A DNA stretch of 64,000 nucleotides from assembly GCF_001411555.2 (NCBI RefSeq), contig NC_049910.1:37549250-37613249 (forward strand). Reading direction: 5' to 3'. Under the pieces are notes generated by a model. The model saw nothing but the letters and a program-made list of their open reading frames with translations. It was not told the DNA's origin and made no database searches. This document shows positions 1 through 12,400 of this stretch, piece by piece. The position numbers and the translations under genes were made by a program. This DNA is from Juglans regia. Taxonomy: Eukaryota > Streptophyta > Magnoliopsida > Fagales > Juglandaceae. Each line of letters begins with the position of its first letter. Positions within the stretch are counted from its first letter, which is position 1.

Positions 1-1836
1 CTACAAAACATTAAGCTCATACCATTCTATAGCCAAGCTTTGAAAGGAAGGGTCATATCTCTATCAACTTATGAAAAAGAACTATATGCCTTGGTGATGC
101 CTACAAAAGTGGAGGCCATGCTTCTTAGGACACCCTTTTGTGGTTAGAACCAACCATCAAACCTTAAAATATTTGTTGGAGCAAAAGGTGGGGATATCCA
201 TGCAGCACAAGTGGACTTCAAAATTGCTTGGGTGTGATTTATTGATGGAGTGATGGAAGTGTCAAGACAATAAAGTGGTTGATGCTTTGTCAAGGAGAAT
301 TGAAACAGAAAATCCTAGAGAAGAGGCCACTTTACCAGTCATCTCACTACCCACACTTGACTGGTGGGAAGAGATTAAAGAGGGTTATGCTGCAGTTCTT
401 AAGATCCAAGACTTAGTTTTGAGATTTTAACGGGGTTACCCCCAACCTACAGTATCAAGTTTTGGACTCTTATTTTATAAGCAGAGGGTTGTTGTGGCTG
501 ATGATAAAAGTTTTAGGCAAAAGTTACTATAGTTATTACACACCAGTCCTATGGGAGGACATTTTGGATATGATAAGACTCTCCATCGATTCAGGAGAAA
601 TGTTTTTTGGAAAAGAATGAAGGCTAAAGTAAAAAAGTTCATGCACGACTGTGATGCTTGTCAAAGTGTCAAAGCTGAATAGACTAAACCAAGTGGGTTG
701 TTGCAACCCCTCCCTAATCCTTCACAGCCATGAATACAAATCTTTATGAATTTTATTGAAGGTCTGCCCCTCTCACAAGTGTTTAATAGCCTATGGGTGG
801 TAGTGGATAGACTCACAAAGTATGGACATTTCACTCTCTTAATCATCCATTTTCTGCTAAAACAGTAGTTCAATTGTTCACCAAGCATGTCTTGCTCCAT
901 GGGATATCCAATTCCATTGTCTTTGATAAAGACAATACCTTTACTGCCAATTCTGGCAAGAGTTGTTCAAGATCTAATGAGTGCAACTTGCATTTAGCAT
1001 GACTTACCATCCTTAGTCAAATGGTCAAATCAAAGCAATTAACAGTGAATTGAAAATTACTTGAGGTGTTTTACAAGGGATAGGCCTCGAGACTGGACAC
1101 TATGAGTTCCGTTTACTGAATGGTGGTACAACACCACTCAACATTCTTTGACTCGACTAACCCATTTTCAAGCCCTATATGGATATCCTCTTCCCAGGCT
1201 ATTAAGTTATATGCCAGCGACATTCAAGGTTGAAGCTGTGGAAGACGCCTTACAATCTAGGGAACACATGCTAAGGATCCTAAAGCATAACTTACAGAGA
1301 GCTCAAAACCAAATGAAAAAAATATGCGGATCTAAGAAGGAAAGAACAGAGCTTTCAGATCCAAGATTGGGTCTACCTCCATCTGTAGCCGTACCAACAA
1401 CTCTCAATGGAAAATAGCTGCAACCTGAAGCTCGTGCCATGGTTTTATGGACCTTTTCAGGTCATCCACCTCAGCTATATATCCAGTATTTCACATGTCC
1501 CAACTAAAGAAGAAACTCGAACAGAGGAACTTACCTCTTGTAGATCTGCCCTTCAAAGACTTAGCATGGGTCCTTAAACCAAAACCAGAGAGGGTGTTGA
1601 GCCGTCGAGTTTGCAAGTCCAAGAGTCAACCTCTCACGGAGCTATTGGTGCACTGGTAAGGGCAAAACAAGGATGGCGCAACGTGAGAAGTGTACAAACT
1701 ACTAAAGCTCTTTTATCCTTACCTTGTGGGCAAAGTGCTCTAAGGGGATGATTTTGTCACACTTCGGTTGCAACTCAGATCTAGAATGATGAAGGGAAGA
1801 AATGAAGTGTAGGGCTTTGTCTTTTGATGGGGGAAC
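1..1836 (+). pseudogene. Ty3/gypsy polyprotein remnant: RNase H, integrase, C-terminal domain
   Basis: Conceptual translation across several frames gives a decayed gypsy polyprotein whose 5' part lies left of the window. Positions 1-300 encode the RNase H end (LSTYEKELYALV, then a residue stretch ending in DALSRR-like sequence). Positions about 530-675 encode the integrase zinc-binding module with H, H, C, C in order (LLHTSPMGGHFGYDKTL, then HDCDACQ). Positions 700-1080 hold the decayed integrase core ([23 protein letters not shown]). Positions 1447-1800 encode the C-terminal region (YPVFHMSQLKKKL, then a chromodomain-like ELLVHW stretch). Stops and frameshifts occur throughout, so it is dead. 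The sequence is cut at 1836/1837 by the copia LTR, and gypsy-like 3' sequence appears to resume at 8180. The C-terminal features suggest a chromovirus-type clade, which is an inference. Confidence 0.85.
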
Positions 1837-2201
1837 TGTAGAAAAATGGAGAACAAAATAGAGGAAAATTGAACAAAACTTCGGCAATATGGTAACAATC
1901 CCATGATGGGTATTTGTCCCATAAGTGGGAGATGGACAAAGGAGAATTGAGTGCTTTCGTTGTGCACCAATGATCCCTATTTATATGCCATGAGACACTG
2001 GTTGGCAAGGGGTACAACCATTGGTATACAATGGTTGACAAAGGACACAACCATTAACAAGTGACACAACCTTTTGACTAAATCAAAAGGTTGTGTCTCT
2101 TGATACTTCTTCAACCATCATCCCCATGAGAACCATCACCACGGAGAATGTGTCATTCTAAAGGGCACACTGTTTAGTGATTACACCCCTTTAGAATTAC
2201 A
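1837..2201 (-). repeat. copia 3' LTR (left copy)
   Basis: Aligns over its length with 7848-8179 in the same orientation. Shared blocks include GTGCACCAATGATCCCTAT and CCATGAGACACTGG. On the minus strand it starts TGTAATTC and ends TTCTACA. Just outside its start the minus strand reads a short purine-rich stretch (ATGAGAGA), a possible polypurine tract. Confidence 0.85.
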
Positions 2202-2839
2202 TCTCTCATGTGATCACATAAAACGGTGATGGTCCAGTTGAGTATTTTACCTTGGTAACAATATATGCTTTCCATTACTCAACTCTCATCTGCATACTCT
2301 TGTAGATCGACCTCAGAACATGACAAGCCTCTACGTGCGCACGCTTTTATCATTACTTTATCTGACCATACCCTATACCATATATGCTCTCACTGACCAC
2401 ATATAAAGGGTGACTTCATTTCAAAAAAAAATATATATATATATTGAATGACATCAATTATTCGTGACTGAATCAATAATCAATATACTCATCACAATTG
2501 ACAACTTCAGCCGAATACATAACACATGTATCGACCTATACTAATTTTTTTTTAAGTATTTCCTCTAGAGGCTATTCATGAGGCTTTCCCTAATCACCTT
2601 ATCAGTGACTTTACAAATGATCAACCAATTATTTGGTTAATCAACTTGTACTGAAATTTTATTAAGTACTCACCTTAAAGCCATTCTTGAGGTTTTCCTT
2701 AATTACCTTATCAGTGATTTTACATATGACCAAAATCTTCATTTGGATATCACCATAACTCTAATTTTATAGATGTCCCCAGAATTTCTTGGGTTATGCA
2801 TGTCGACCCATGAGGTTGCTTCATTGAAGTTTCTTTCAA
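2202..2839 (-). repeat. copia 3' untranslated region with an internal direct repeat
   Basis: This lies between the end of pol and the 3' LTR. Two diverged copies of a segment of about 90 bp occur at 2553-2636 and 2664-2755. Both carry CACCTTATCAGTGA or TACCTTATCAGTGA and an ATTTGG end. A short (AT)n run is at 2430-2446. No coding sequence is seen. Confidence 0.55.
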
Positions 2840-5800
2840 TCCTATTCTAGTCACATGTTCTCTGAATTTTTCTAGAGATAATCATTTGGTCATCAAATCA
2901 GCTACAAGCTAGGTCGAGGAAATAAAATTAACATTGACCTCATCTATTTCCACTATATCTAAAATATAGTGATAATGCTCATCAATGTGTTTTTCTTTAG
3001 AATTCTATGTTCTACTTTTTATCAATGAGATGACAGACTAATTTCACAAAACACATTGATTGGTTTTGTAGATGTACTCAAATTTAAATTTTCAATAAAG
3101 TGCTACATCCACACTGCATTATTCATTGTAGTACTACAAGTAATATATTTTGCTTCCATAGTAGACTTAGCAACACAACTCTGTTTCTTATTCAACCAAG
3201 AAACTGTTGTTCCACCAAATAGAAATATATATCTAGTGTTAGATTTTCTATCATCTAGATCACTTCCGCATCACTTTAGCCGATCAATCTAGATCATTAA
3301 TCCCAAAGCACAATTTCAAATTTTTGGTATCTTGTAAATACCTTAATATACACTTAATTGCTTCCCAATGTTCCTTACCGGGATTGGATTGATACCTGCT
3401 TACCAATCATACTACATGACAAATATCTGGTCTTGTACTTATCATTGCATACATGAGGTTTTCCATAGCTTGAGCATAGAGAATTTTAAGCATTTCACTT
3501 ATTCACTCCTCATTTTTTGAGCACATATTTTTATTTAAAACACGACCTTTGCAAACAGGTGTACTTAAGGATTTACAATTTTTCATACTAAATCTTTTAA
3601 GTAATTTTTTTAGATATTTTTCTTAATCTAAATTCAATATTTTTGAATTTCTATCTCTAGAAACTCTTATATCAAGAACATAGGTAATTTCACCCATATC
3701 TTTCATTTTAAATTTAGATTTCAAGAATTGTTTTGTTTCATTCATCATATATAGACAATTACTTGCAAGTAATATATCATTAATATATAATGATAATAAT
3801 GTTAATTTATTATTATTTTCCCATATTTATACATAATGATCTAGTGGACTCATTTTATATCTCATTTCTAAAATGGTTTGGTGAAATTTAAAGTACAATT
3901 ATCTTGAAGATTGCTTAAGTCTATACAGTGACTTCTTCAACCTCTAGAGTTTCTCTTAATATCTTTTAATTTGGAATCCTTCTAATTGAATCATAAAGAT
4001 GTATTCTTTTAATTCACCATTAAGAAAAATTATATTTACATCTAACTGATATAATTCTAAATTTATTTTGGCAACAATAGACATGGTAATCCTTACAGAT
4101 ATGAACTTCGCCACATGTGAATATGTGCCTACAAAGTCTACACCTAGTTATTGGGTATATCCCTTGGCCACTAACCTTATTTTATACCTTTCCAAACTAC
4201 CATCAATTTTAAATTTTATTCTGAAATTCCATTTACAACCAATAGATTTTCTATTTTTTGAAAGATTTGTTGAATTCCAAATATTATTTTTATTTATCGA
4301 TTATATTTCATCTTTCATGGTCTCAAGCCATTTATCTGAATCGATACTATTGATTGCCTCAGAAAAAATTTTAGGATCATTTTAAAAATTTTTAAAACTG
4401 GTATTTAGTGCATAATGATCTTGAAACAATATCGATGGTCGTCTAGCTCTTTTACTCCCACTATCTCCGATATCAATACCTGAAAATTGATTTTCATTTG
4501 ACTTTCTTTTATTTTTATTATTTTGTATTTGAATAATATCAGAATTTTAATTGTCAGACTTTGCAGAGATTTGTTGATTCTCTAAATCATTTAATAAATC
4601 TATCTGATCAACTGGAGTAATAAGGTTTGTATTTTCTAAGAAAACATCATCTCTAATTTCTATCAATCATTTATCAGAATGATAAAATTTTTAACCACTT
4701 CCATTTTCTATATACCCAATAAATCTGCATTCTCAGATTTTACTTTTCAATTTATCTCTTAGTGACCTTGTGATAAGCACTTGTACCTTACAACCCCACA
4801 CTTTGAGTTTACTTAAATCTGATTTATGTCCCGTCTATATCTCATAAGGTGTAAGAGGTTTTGTTTTGGTTTCAATTCTATTTAATATATGTCGTAGTCG
4901 ATAATGCTTCATCCCAAAAATGTGTTGGTAGATCAGTATATGCCATTATCGATATCGTCGTATCCAATAGAGTTTAATTTATTTTTTTCACAATACCATT
5001 TTGTTGAGGTTTATATGACATAGTATAAATATGTCTTATACTATTCAATTTGCAGAAATCTTCCAAAGTTTCAAATTCATATCCTCTATCACTTTTCATA
5101 CCTTTAATGGGCCTACCCAACTGAGTTTTTACTTCTACTTTATATTTTTTAAATTTCTCAGTTGCCTCAGATTTATGTTTGAGTAAATAGATATGCACAT
5201 ATCTTGAATATTGATCTATGAAAGTAATAAAGTACTACATTCCTCTATGAGTTTCAGTTTTAAAAGGTCCACAAACATTAGAATATATAATTTCAAGTAA
5301 ATCTATGGGTTTCTATCTTTTTGAAAAAGATTTAGTACTCATTTTTCATTTGATATGATTCACATATATCAAAATTATCTGAATTTATTTGTGGTACTAA
5401 TATATTTTTATACATTCTGATTATTTTATTTTTATTTATATGGCCTAATCTTAAACGCCATAAAAATGCATAATCAGTAGACACATTCAAATAATCAGAA
5501 ATAGATACTTTATTAATATCAGCATGATTCAGTACATACATATCGTGATCTTTCTCACATTTCACTGATACATTACCCTTACTTATTACAACGGTTCCAA
5601 ACTTAAACTCAACTGTGTAGCCTTTTTGATTTAGTACATGCATTGATACTAAATTCCTACGAATACTAGATACATATAATACATCACTAAGTAAAATAAC
5701 GAAATCATTCACTTTAAATTTGCATATACCTTATCCAAAATAATCGCAGTATGTGTTGTTGCCCATATACACTTTGTCCTCTCCTATTTGTTTATCTTCA

Positions 5801-6720
5801 AGTTTGACAAACAGATTTTTGTTTCTGCATATATGTCTTATTGCTGCAGAGTCAACCCACCATGAATCTGACGTTGGTTCCATGAGCATTGCTTTTTAGA
5901 ATGTCATCACAATTTCCTTGCTTTATTGTGCTTTTTCCCTTATTAAGACATTGTGATTTGTAATACCAATTATTTCCACACTTAAAACATTTTCCAATAA
6001 ATGGTTTATTTTGTTTCTTTTTCAACCATTTTTTTTCTTAAACTATTTTGGTTTCATCATGTTTTGTGTAGAACGCTTGTCCAGAGCCATCAATAAATTG
6101 AATGATTCACTATCTCTATTCCTCCTCTTCATCCTTTATCCTTTAAGTATTAAAAGTACTAGAAGCGATATAATTGTTATTTCATTTCCACTATATGTTA
6201 AAGAAGTAACAATATGATCCCAAGATGAAGGAAAACTATTTAGTGTAGTTGTAACTTGCATTTTATTAGTGAGATGATGACCAACATCATATAATTCTTT
6301 TGCAATCAACTCCATTTGAAGTACATGATCACCAATGTTATCATTCTCTTTCATACAACTTCGGTTATACTTATCCAATAGTAATTTTATATAAGTATCC
6401 GACCTTAAACAGTACTTTACCTCAACTACATTCATAATTGTTTTAGCAGTTTCATAATTTTCAAAGAGAGGAATGATATGATTATTCATACAATGCAAAA
6501 TCAAACATTTTTCCCATGCATTGTGCTTTTCCCATTTATCTTCACTTGGCTCGCTGCTCCAACTTCCATTTAGCCAATTTTCTACACTTTCTGATGGTTT
6601 TAGTGTTGTAATGTGTATAAGATCTTTTCATGGGTTAGAAGAAAAGTTATATGCATTTTCCAGGCTTGAAAATTTCTTCCATTCACTTTTATTATATTTT
6701 AAATAAGAATAATAATGCAA
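2840..6720 (-). pseudogene. copia gag-pol remnant
   Basis: Read on the minus strand from high to low coordinates. At 6720-6136 lies a gag of the UBN2 type (FNGRNFQAWKMHITF, then NNHIIPLFENYETAKTIM). Near 6000-5960 is a zinc knuckle (CFKCGNNWYYKSQC), damaged at the His position. Around 5870-5840 is the protease region, where DSWWVDSAA stands at the place of the catalytic DSGA-type motif. At 5712-5332 is the pre-integrase domain (LWRLRLGHINKNKI). At 5198-4974 is the integrase core (IKGMKSDRGYEFE, YKPQQNGIV). From about 4400 to 3300 is decayed reverse transcriptase. Around 3260-3050 is RNase H (GGTTVSWLNKKQSCVAKSTM). The pol end lies near 2840 (KFREHVTRIGL). Many stops and frame changes; non-functional. 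Confidence 0.85.
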
Positions 6721-7349
6721 GTGACACCCTGATCGAGGATTCCCACGAACTTTCCTTAATGTTTCTCCCTTTTAAAGAATTTCTAGTGAGAATCTCGACC
6801 AACAAGTGCTCTGTATTGACTTGGCACAAAATTTGGAGCACAACAACCTTTGAACGGACCAAATTGGGCTCAAAATGATCCCGAACGATCCAAAATACCA
6901 AATCTGGCCTGAACCGATTCTGCCATTTCAAATCTTGTCTAGGAGAAGAAAACTAGCCGTCAGTGGCTCGATCAATGGATTGGTGGGCGGTTCTATCTTC
7001 GGCTCGGCACGCGGCTTGTAGTAATGGGTCGGCTTGTGGGCTTAGGCTTGGGCTTGAGTCCAACTCTCTATGAACCCACGGGCTTCTACGAAATGGGTTG
7101 AAGGCTTGGCCTAAATCCTAGTCGTTTGAAGTGAGTCTGTTCCAGGTGAAATGACGTCGTTCGGCTTAGCCGAAACGACGTCGTGTTGCTTTTTACGGGC
7201 GGCTTCCAACATCCTCGGAACGGTGTTGTTTGGTCCCTTACTTGAAACATCGTCGTTTGATGTAATCTGTTGAACCTTAGACGTGGCCAAAACAACAATG
7301 TCGTTTTGGTCGTTTTGTTCCTCACTTGGCTGAATGACATGTCGTTTAG

Positions 7350-7781
7350 CTAAGAATAATTTGAATTCTCCTTACCGTTAGTTGAAACGACACCGTTTCT
7401 ACTAGAGACGTTGTCTTCTTCTTCCTCATGCACGGACATTGCGGACTTAGAAAATGTCTTGTCCTGGCTTTCGTTTAGTGAATTGGTCGTCGGCAACCAA
7501 GGTTCCGACGTGTCCCTGACACTCTTAAATCCCGACAGTGGTGATGGACTCCGGCGTCCGACCGAAACAGTAACATTGTGTGTACATTTATTGGATAGTG
7601 CACTATTTTCTGTGTAAAAAAAGTGCCTATAATTTTCTTCAAAATAATAACAACTTAGAAGATTTTGAAAACTCCCAGTATACTCTAGGCCTTCCACCGT
7701 AATTTGAAAATTTTTTTCCCTTGGATTCGAAAATCTCCAACGATGATTGTAATATGCAAGTGTGGTTGACAAACCAAACAC
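7350..7781 (-). other. 143-codon open frame in the copia leader, function unknown
   Basis: An uninterrupted 143-codon frame lies between the primer-binding site and gag, where copia leaders normally have no gene. It has an acidic, Ser/Asn-rich C-terminal half (MSVHEEEEDNVSS) and no domain I recognise. Everything else in the element is broken, so an open frame of this size is mildly notable but may be chance in this GC-richer segment. The neighbouring 7080-7260 stretch is rich in ACGACGTCGT-like motifs. Confidence 0.3.
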
Positions 7782-7830
7782 TTGCTTATTGATCGTCTTC
7801 TCAATGCGCGAGATTAACCCCTGTCATTAC

Positions 7831-7847
7831 CAGACTCTTGATACCAC
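7831..7847 (-). other. copia primer-binding site
   Basis: The minus strand reads GTGGTATCAAGAGTCTG directly beside the inner end of the 5' LTR. TGGTATCA at an LTR edge is the standard initiator tRNA-Met priming motif of plant copia elements. This fixes both the orientation and the LTR border. Confidence 0.85.
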
Positions 7848-8179
7848 TTTAAAAAATGGAGAACAAAAATTGACAAAAGTTGAACAAAACCTCGACAATA
7901 TGGTAACACACCCGTGATGGTATTTATCCCACAAGTTGGTGATGGACAAATGAGAATTGAGTGCTTTTGTTGTGCACCAATGATCCCTATTTATAGGCCA
8001 TGAGACACTGGTCGGTAAGGGACACAATAATTGGTAATACAATGGTTGACAAATGACACAATTAAAGATTGTGTCTTTTGACACTTCCTCAAACATCACC
8101 ATCCATGGGAACCATTACTATAGAGAGATTGTCACTCCAAAAGGTATACCGTTTGGTGATCACATCTCTTAGAATTACA
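7848..8179 (-). repeat. copia 5' LTR (right copy)
   Basis: Partner of 1837-2201. It is about 30 bp shorter through small deletions. On the minus strand it begins TGTAATTC and runs directly into the primer-binding site. Confidence 0.85.
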
Positions 8180-8525
8180 AAAATTAGGCCAATGGGCCGA
8201 GCATATGTAATGGGTAATTAAAGTTTGGGTCCTTGTTATTATGGCTTGGGTCTTTGTTATTTGATTAGTCCTTTATAACTTGAACTCAATGGGCCGGTCA
8301 GCCCAGCTGTTAGTATCTGTTATTGTGTTTATTATGTAGTCCGAGTCTTGAAGGGGAATCTTGGTTGTTATGCTTTCCGTGTGTCAGCCTTTATACGAGT
8401 CACATTATTTGGTTGTCATATTTTATCACTATCTTTTCTCTTTCTTCCTTTCTATCTCTAGAGGTACTCACGAAGTGAGCCATTTGCCATTTTGATCAAA
8501 CCTTTACCCAACTTTTTATAGAAAT
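8180..8525 (+). mobile_element. Probable continuation of the gypsy element: pol 3' end and LTR-like sequence
   Basis: Directly after the copia LTR the sequence reads like the 3' end of plant gypsy elements (GGGCCGAGC, repeated TGGGTC..TTGGG tracts). It is followed by a segment starting TGTTAGTATCTGTTATTG near 8310 that looks like an LTR start. There is no second LTR in the window to compare, so this is inference from position and composition. Confidence 0.35.
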
Positions 8526-9498
8526 ACATTATATATTAGAAGACAAATATAAGAGTGTTACATCGACCTCAAGTAGTTTATTAGCGGTCAATCTTGTCAT
8601 TCATATTATCATAATTTTTAGAACAAGTTCATTATTTTAATTCAAATATATGATAATATTTCTCCTGACTATAAGTATCATGTACGTTTCTAGTCTCGAG
8701 TCGTATGAAAAATCACCAGCCGTGATTACGACCATGGGTCGCTCTCCGCCCACGAATGTCGAATGAGACGGCGAAAGGGAACAAAAATATTAAGTCATAT
8801 TTTTCTTCCCCGGCTTTGAAAAAGGTAAACAAGAAAACGAACAAATATATATGTAGCCCCCCACAAAAAAATATATATATATATATATGTAGCCGGCATT
8901 AATGGCGGGATATGAGTGGCTGTGGGATGTTACGTTTCGCTTCCATTCTCCCTTCCCTTCTTATTTTCGTTATTATTATTATATTTTTAATCAAATCAAA
9001 CCGTTTAATGCTCCCATAATAGCCAGTCGCTGTCTCGTGATGAGTGAAGTGAATGAATGACAGATACCTCCGGCTCCGATAATTCCCACCCATAGCCTCT
9101 CCGAATATTTTGCGTGTTTTGTTTTTGTGCTCATCTCAAAGACTCAACCTACAAACCCATCCATTCTAATTCATCAAAGAGAAAGTTCTTCACGAGGTCG
9201 GTCTATTCCGCGTCCTTCTATGTTTTCTTCAACGCACAACGCTACGGAGCAGTAATGCCTGTTCTTGGAGATGGAACTCTCCTTGTTATTTTGGAATAGC
9301 TACACCTCATGGATGATAACGACCACAACAACAGCAACAAATCACCAATGGTTCGGGTCCATTCCACTGTGGAGGTTCGCTTCATCATCATCGTCGTCGT
9401 CGTCGTCGTCGTCTTATCCTTCTTCTTCTTCGTTCTATAAACTTTGGCATTGATTCTTTTCTGAAAGGCATTTGCATCTTCTTCCTTGCTAATCACAG
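8526..9498 (+). promoter_or_regulatory. Upstream region and 5' UTR of the CAX gene
   Basis: There is no gene here. It holds an imperfect duplication (ATATATGTAGCC near 8850 and 8886) around an (AT)n tract. A trinucleotide run of TCA/TCG/TCT units lies at about 9382-9430, roughly 70 bp before the start codon and probably within the 5' UTR. The transcription start cannot be fixed from sequence alone. Confidence 0.45.
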
Positions 9499-12400
9499 AT
9501 GGGGTCGTTAGAAGGAAGATCGGTCATTGAATTTGAGGACGACAACTTAGTTAGTCCTTCATCCATTTCTAGAAAGAAACATTCTTTCCATGAGCCTCCG
9601 CATACATCTGCTGGCGGTTCAGAGAATTTTTGTCCGAAACACATGACTAATAGTGTGATTGGTAGCATAAAGATCGTACTCCTCTCTGCTAAAATCAACT
9701 TACTCATCCCTTTTGGCCCTCTAGCAATCTTGGTCAATAAATCCTCTGGCCATCACGTGAGCTACCTTTATACTCTTTTACGCTTCCGTACATATCTTCC
9801 GTATGATCATTGGATAAGCGTTTTGTTAAATTTGTTTCTTCAATTCCATTTCAGGGATGGGTATTCTTTTTGTGCTTATTGGGTATTATACCTTTGGCTG
9901 AGCGTCTGGGTTATGCTACAGAGTAAGGTTTCTCGCATCTTAACTATAATTCTGTGTGAATTCGTGAGGTTTGGATAGGGCGTTAAGATGAGTTGAAATG
10001 AAAGTTTAACAAAATATTGTTAAAATATTATTTTTTAATATTATTATTGTTTTAAGATTTAAAAAAAATTAAATTATTTATTATATTTTATGTAAAAATT
10101 TAAAAAAATTATAATAATTAAATAGATGAGTTGAGATAAATTCTGAACGGCTCTGTTAACTTTTCACAATATGATAATTGTGAAGACTCATGCCGCATAA
10201 TCTTCTCCAAAGATCGACATGCCTAACGGGGAAGAGAGCAACACATTCGTAGTTAACTTTATTCTATTTGTTTAAGCAGTGCTCATTTTGCGTTTATTTC
10301 GATCGAAAAGTGACAAGTACCTAATATGTCGTGGGCTTGCTTTGATGCAGGCAGCTGGCTTGCTTTACTGGACCTACAGGTGATTTTATTACTAAGTTCT
10401 AGCCTAAAATAGTCTTTCTTTCCTTTCTCCACTTGTAAGTCCTTTCAATTCAATAAGATATATATCGCATTTTTTGTTTATATTGATCAGTTATTGCTAG
10501 CACTTGTCCTTAATACGCACATTGCATCATTGAACCTATATATTCGGAATGACGTTCCATACATTTAATGCAGTAATATATAAACGTTTACATTTTATAC
10601 GCTATCTCATTGGCATTTAACCCTCACACTGCCTTGAAATTTGCACTCTTCACCTCAAATCTATCTATCCTGAAAGTTTGCACCAGTAGCATTAAGTTTA
10701 TTAAACAATTTTGCAAGAGAGAACAGTGATTTCATTTCATGATCAACCAAATTGAAAGAAGTTACTGTTCAAATTTTCCTCTTCCCTCCAGTTGAGTCAG
10801 ATTCTCATGCTTTCTGAATATTGAAAGGTGTCATAACTTACTCTTGTATCACCACATGTTATTCATCGACCTTTCTTTCAATAATCAAGAGAAATCTCTC
10901 TTGTTCATGGACATTAAGTCTGGGGTAGATCTTACCAACGACTATGTACTATCCCATGCATTTTGGCGTAGATGTACCTTGAACTATGCTTCGTTGCTTA
11001 CAATGAAAGCCTGAATGAAAACTATCATTACCATCTTCTCCAGTACTTATTCAAGTTATACGTTCCTTTACTTTATGACATGACATGATTATTTTCAATT
11101 TTTTGATCACTTGAGATACTTTCTTTTGAGCTTTGCAGTTGGAGGTCTTCTAAATGCTACTTTTGGAAATGCAACAGAATTGATAATATCAATTCATGCA
11201 TTGAAAAGCGGCATGATACGTGTTGTTCAACAGTCACTACTGGGTTCAATTTTGTCTAACATGCTGCTAGTCCTTGGATGTGCATTCTTCAGTGGCGGGC
11301 TCATGTTTTCTGAGAGGGAACAAATGTTTAATAAGGTTATTTTTTTCACCATTGGAGCATATATAATCTTTGAGATAAAAGAATCACATTTAGTCGTTTA
11401 TACTCTTTCTTGTATCATTTATAACTTGGTAGACAATAAAGTTCAAATTAGTCCACATTTATTTTCAGGCAGCTGCTGCGGTGGATTCTAGTTTACTGTT
11501 GATGGCAGTCATGGGCCTGCTATTTCCTGCTGTTCTTCATTCTACGCACACAGAGTTACATTTTGGGAAGTCTGAGTTAGCCCTATCGAGGTTCAGTAGC
11601 TGTATTATGCTTGTGGCATATGCATCCTATCTTGTTTTTCAGCTGAAGAGGCAGAAGAACCTGTACCTCCCAGTTAATGAGGTTTGTTGATTGATACTTT
11701 GCTGAGGGAAGATCGTTTTCTTATTATTATAGTATGTGTCAGTGTTATATTGAAATACGTCTTTCTTATTTATTTTAAGAAACAGGTCAAATCCTGATTT
11801 TATTAATTATCCTCACTTTCGGCAGAGGAATACCATGTACAAGTGGAAGAGTGTCGGGATTACAAAATCCCAAAACCAAACTCCTAAAACTCTTATAAAA
11901 ATAAACCTATCAAAATAAAACTATACTTAGTACATTTTAATGCCTAAAAGAAGGAAAACCTGCCTTATCTGTATTCATTTTACCTATTACTGTTTTCGGA
12001 AGTCTCATTACTGTAGCGAAAGAAGCCTCATAACCTGCAGCACCATGGTTAGCCAAAGCATCTGCAAAAAGATTAGCCTCTGTAAATATGCTTTATCTAC
12101 ACCTGGCTGTAGGTCCGAAGTTGTAATATGCCATCCCAAATATCAACATACTGCCAAGGGGGGCTGCTGTGTTCTTGAAATCAGCTAACAATAGGTAGAG
12201 AATCATTCTTTCCTATTACATTCCAAAGCTGGATCAGTTGATAACAGGTTAGAAGGCCAAGCTTAAGGGCAGATAATTCAGTCGATACATTGGTACGATT
12301 TCCCAGAAAACTGGAAAATCCATAAAGGAAAGAACCACCTGCTGTACGAATTACACCCCCACAGCCAGCAGCACCCGGGTTTCCTTTAGATGAACCATCT

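Larger units (their letters stand above)
1837..8179 (-). mobile_element. Complete, decayed Ty1/copia retrotransposon
   Basis: Two direct repeats of 365 and 332 bp (1837-2201, 7848-8179) flank a minus-strand copia interior. The right repeat abuts a minus-strand primer-binding site beginning GTGGTATCAAGAG, complementary to initiator tRNA-Met as usual in copia. In minus-strand order the interior holds a leader of about 1.1 kb, gag, a zinc knuckle, protease, integrase, reverse transcriptase and RNase H, which is the gag-PR-IN-RT-RH order that defines Ty1/copia. All domains carry stops or frameshifts. LTR termini read TG...CA on the left copy; the right copy has TT for TG at its inner end. I could not find a matching 5-bp target duplication: the outer flanks are GGAAC and AAAAT. 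The LTRs differ at many positions, so the insertion is old. Confidence 0.88.

Noticed and set aside
9265..9496. Frames on both strands over the TCG/TCA run before the CAX start
   Set aside because: They come from trinucleotide repeats in the probable 5' UTR.
9499..9978. Single-exon 159-codon protein at the CAX start
   Set aside because: The reading runs past a GTGAGC donor at 9757 into intron. The spliced frame matches the exchanger family throughout.
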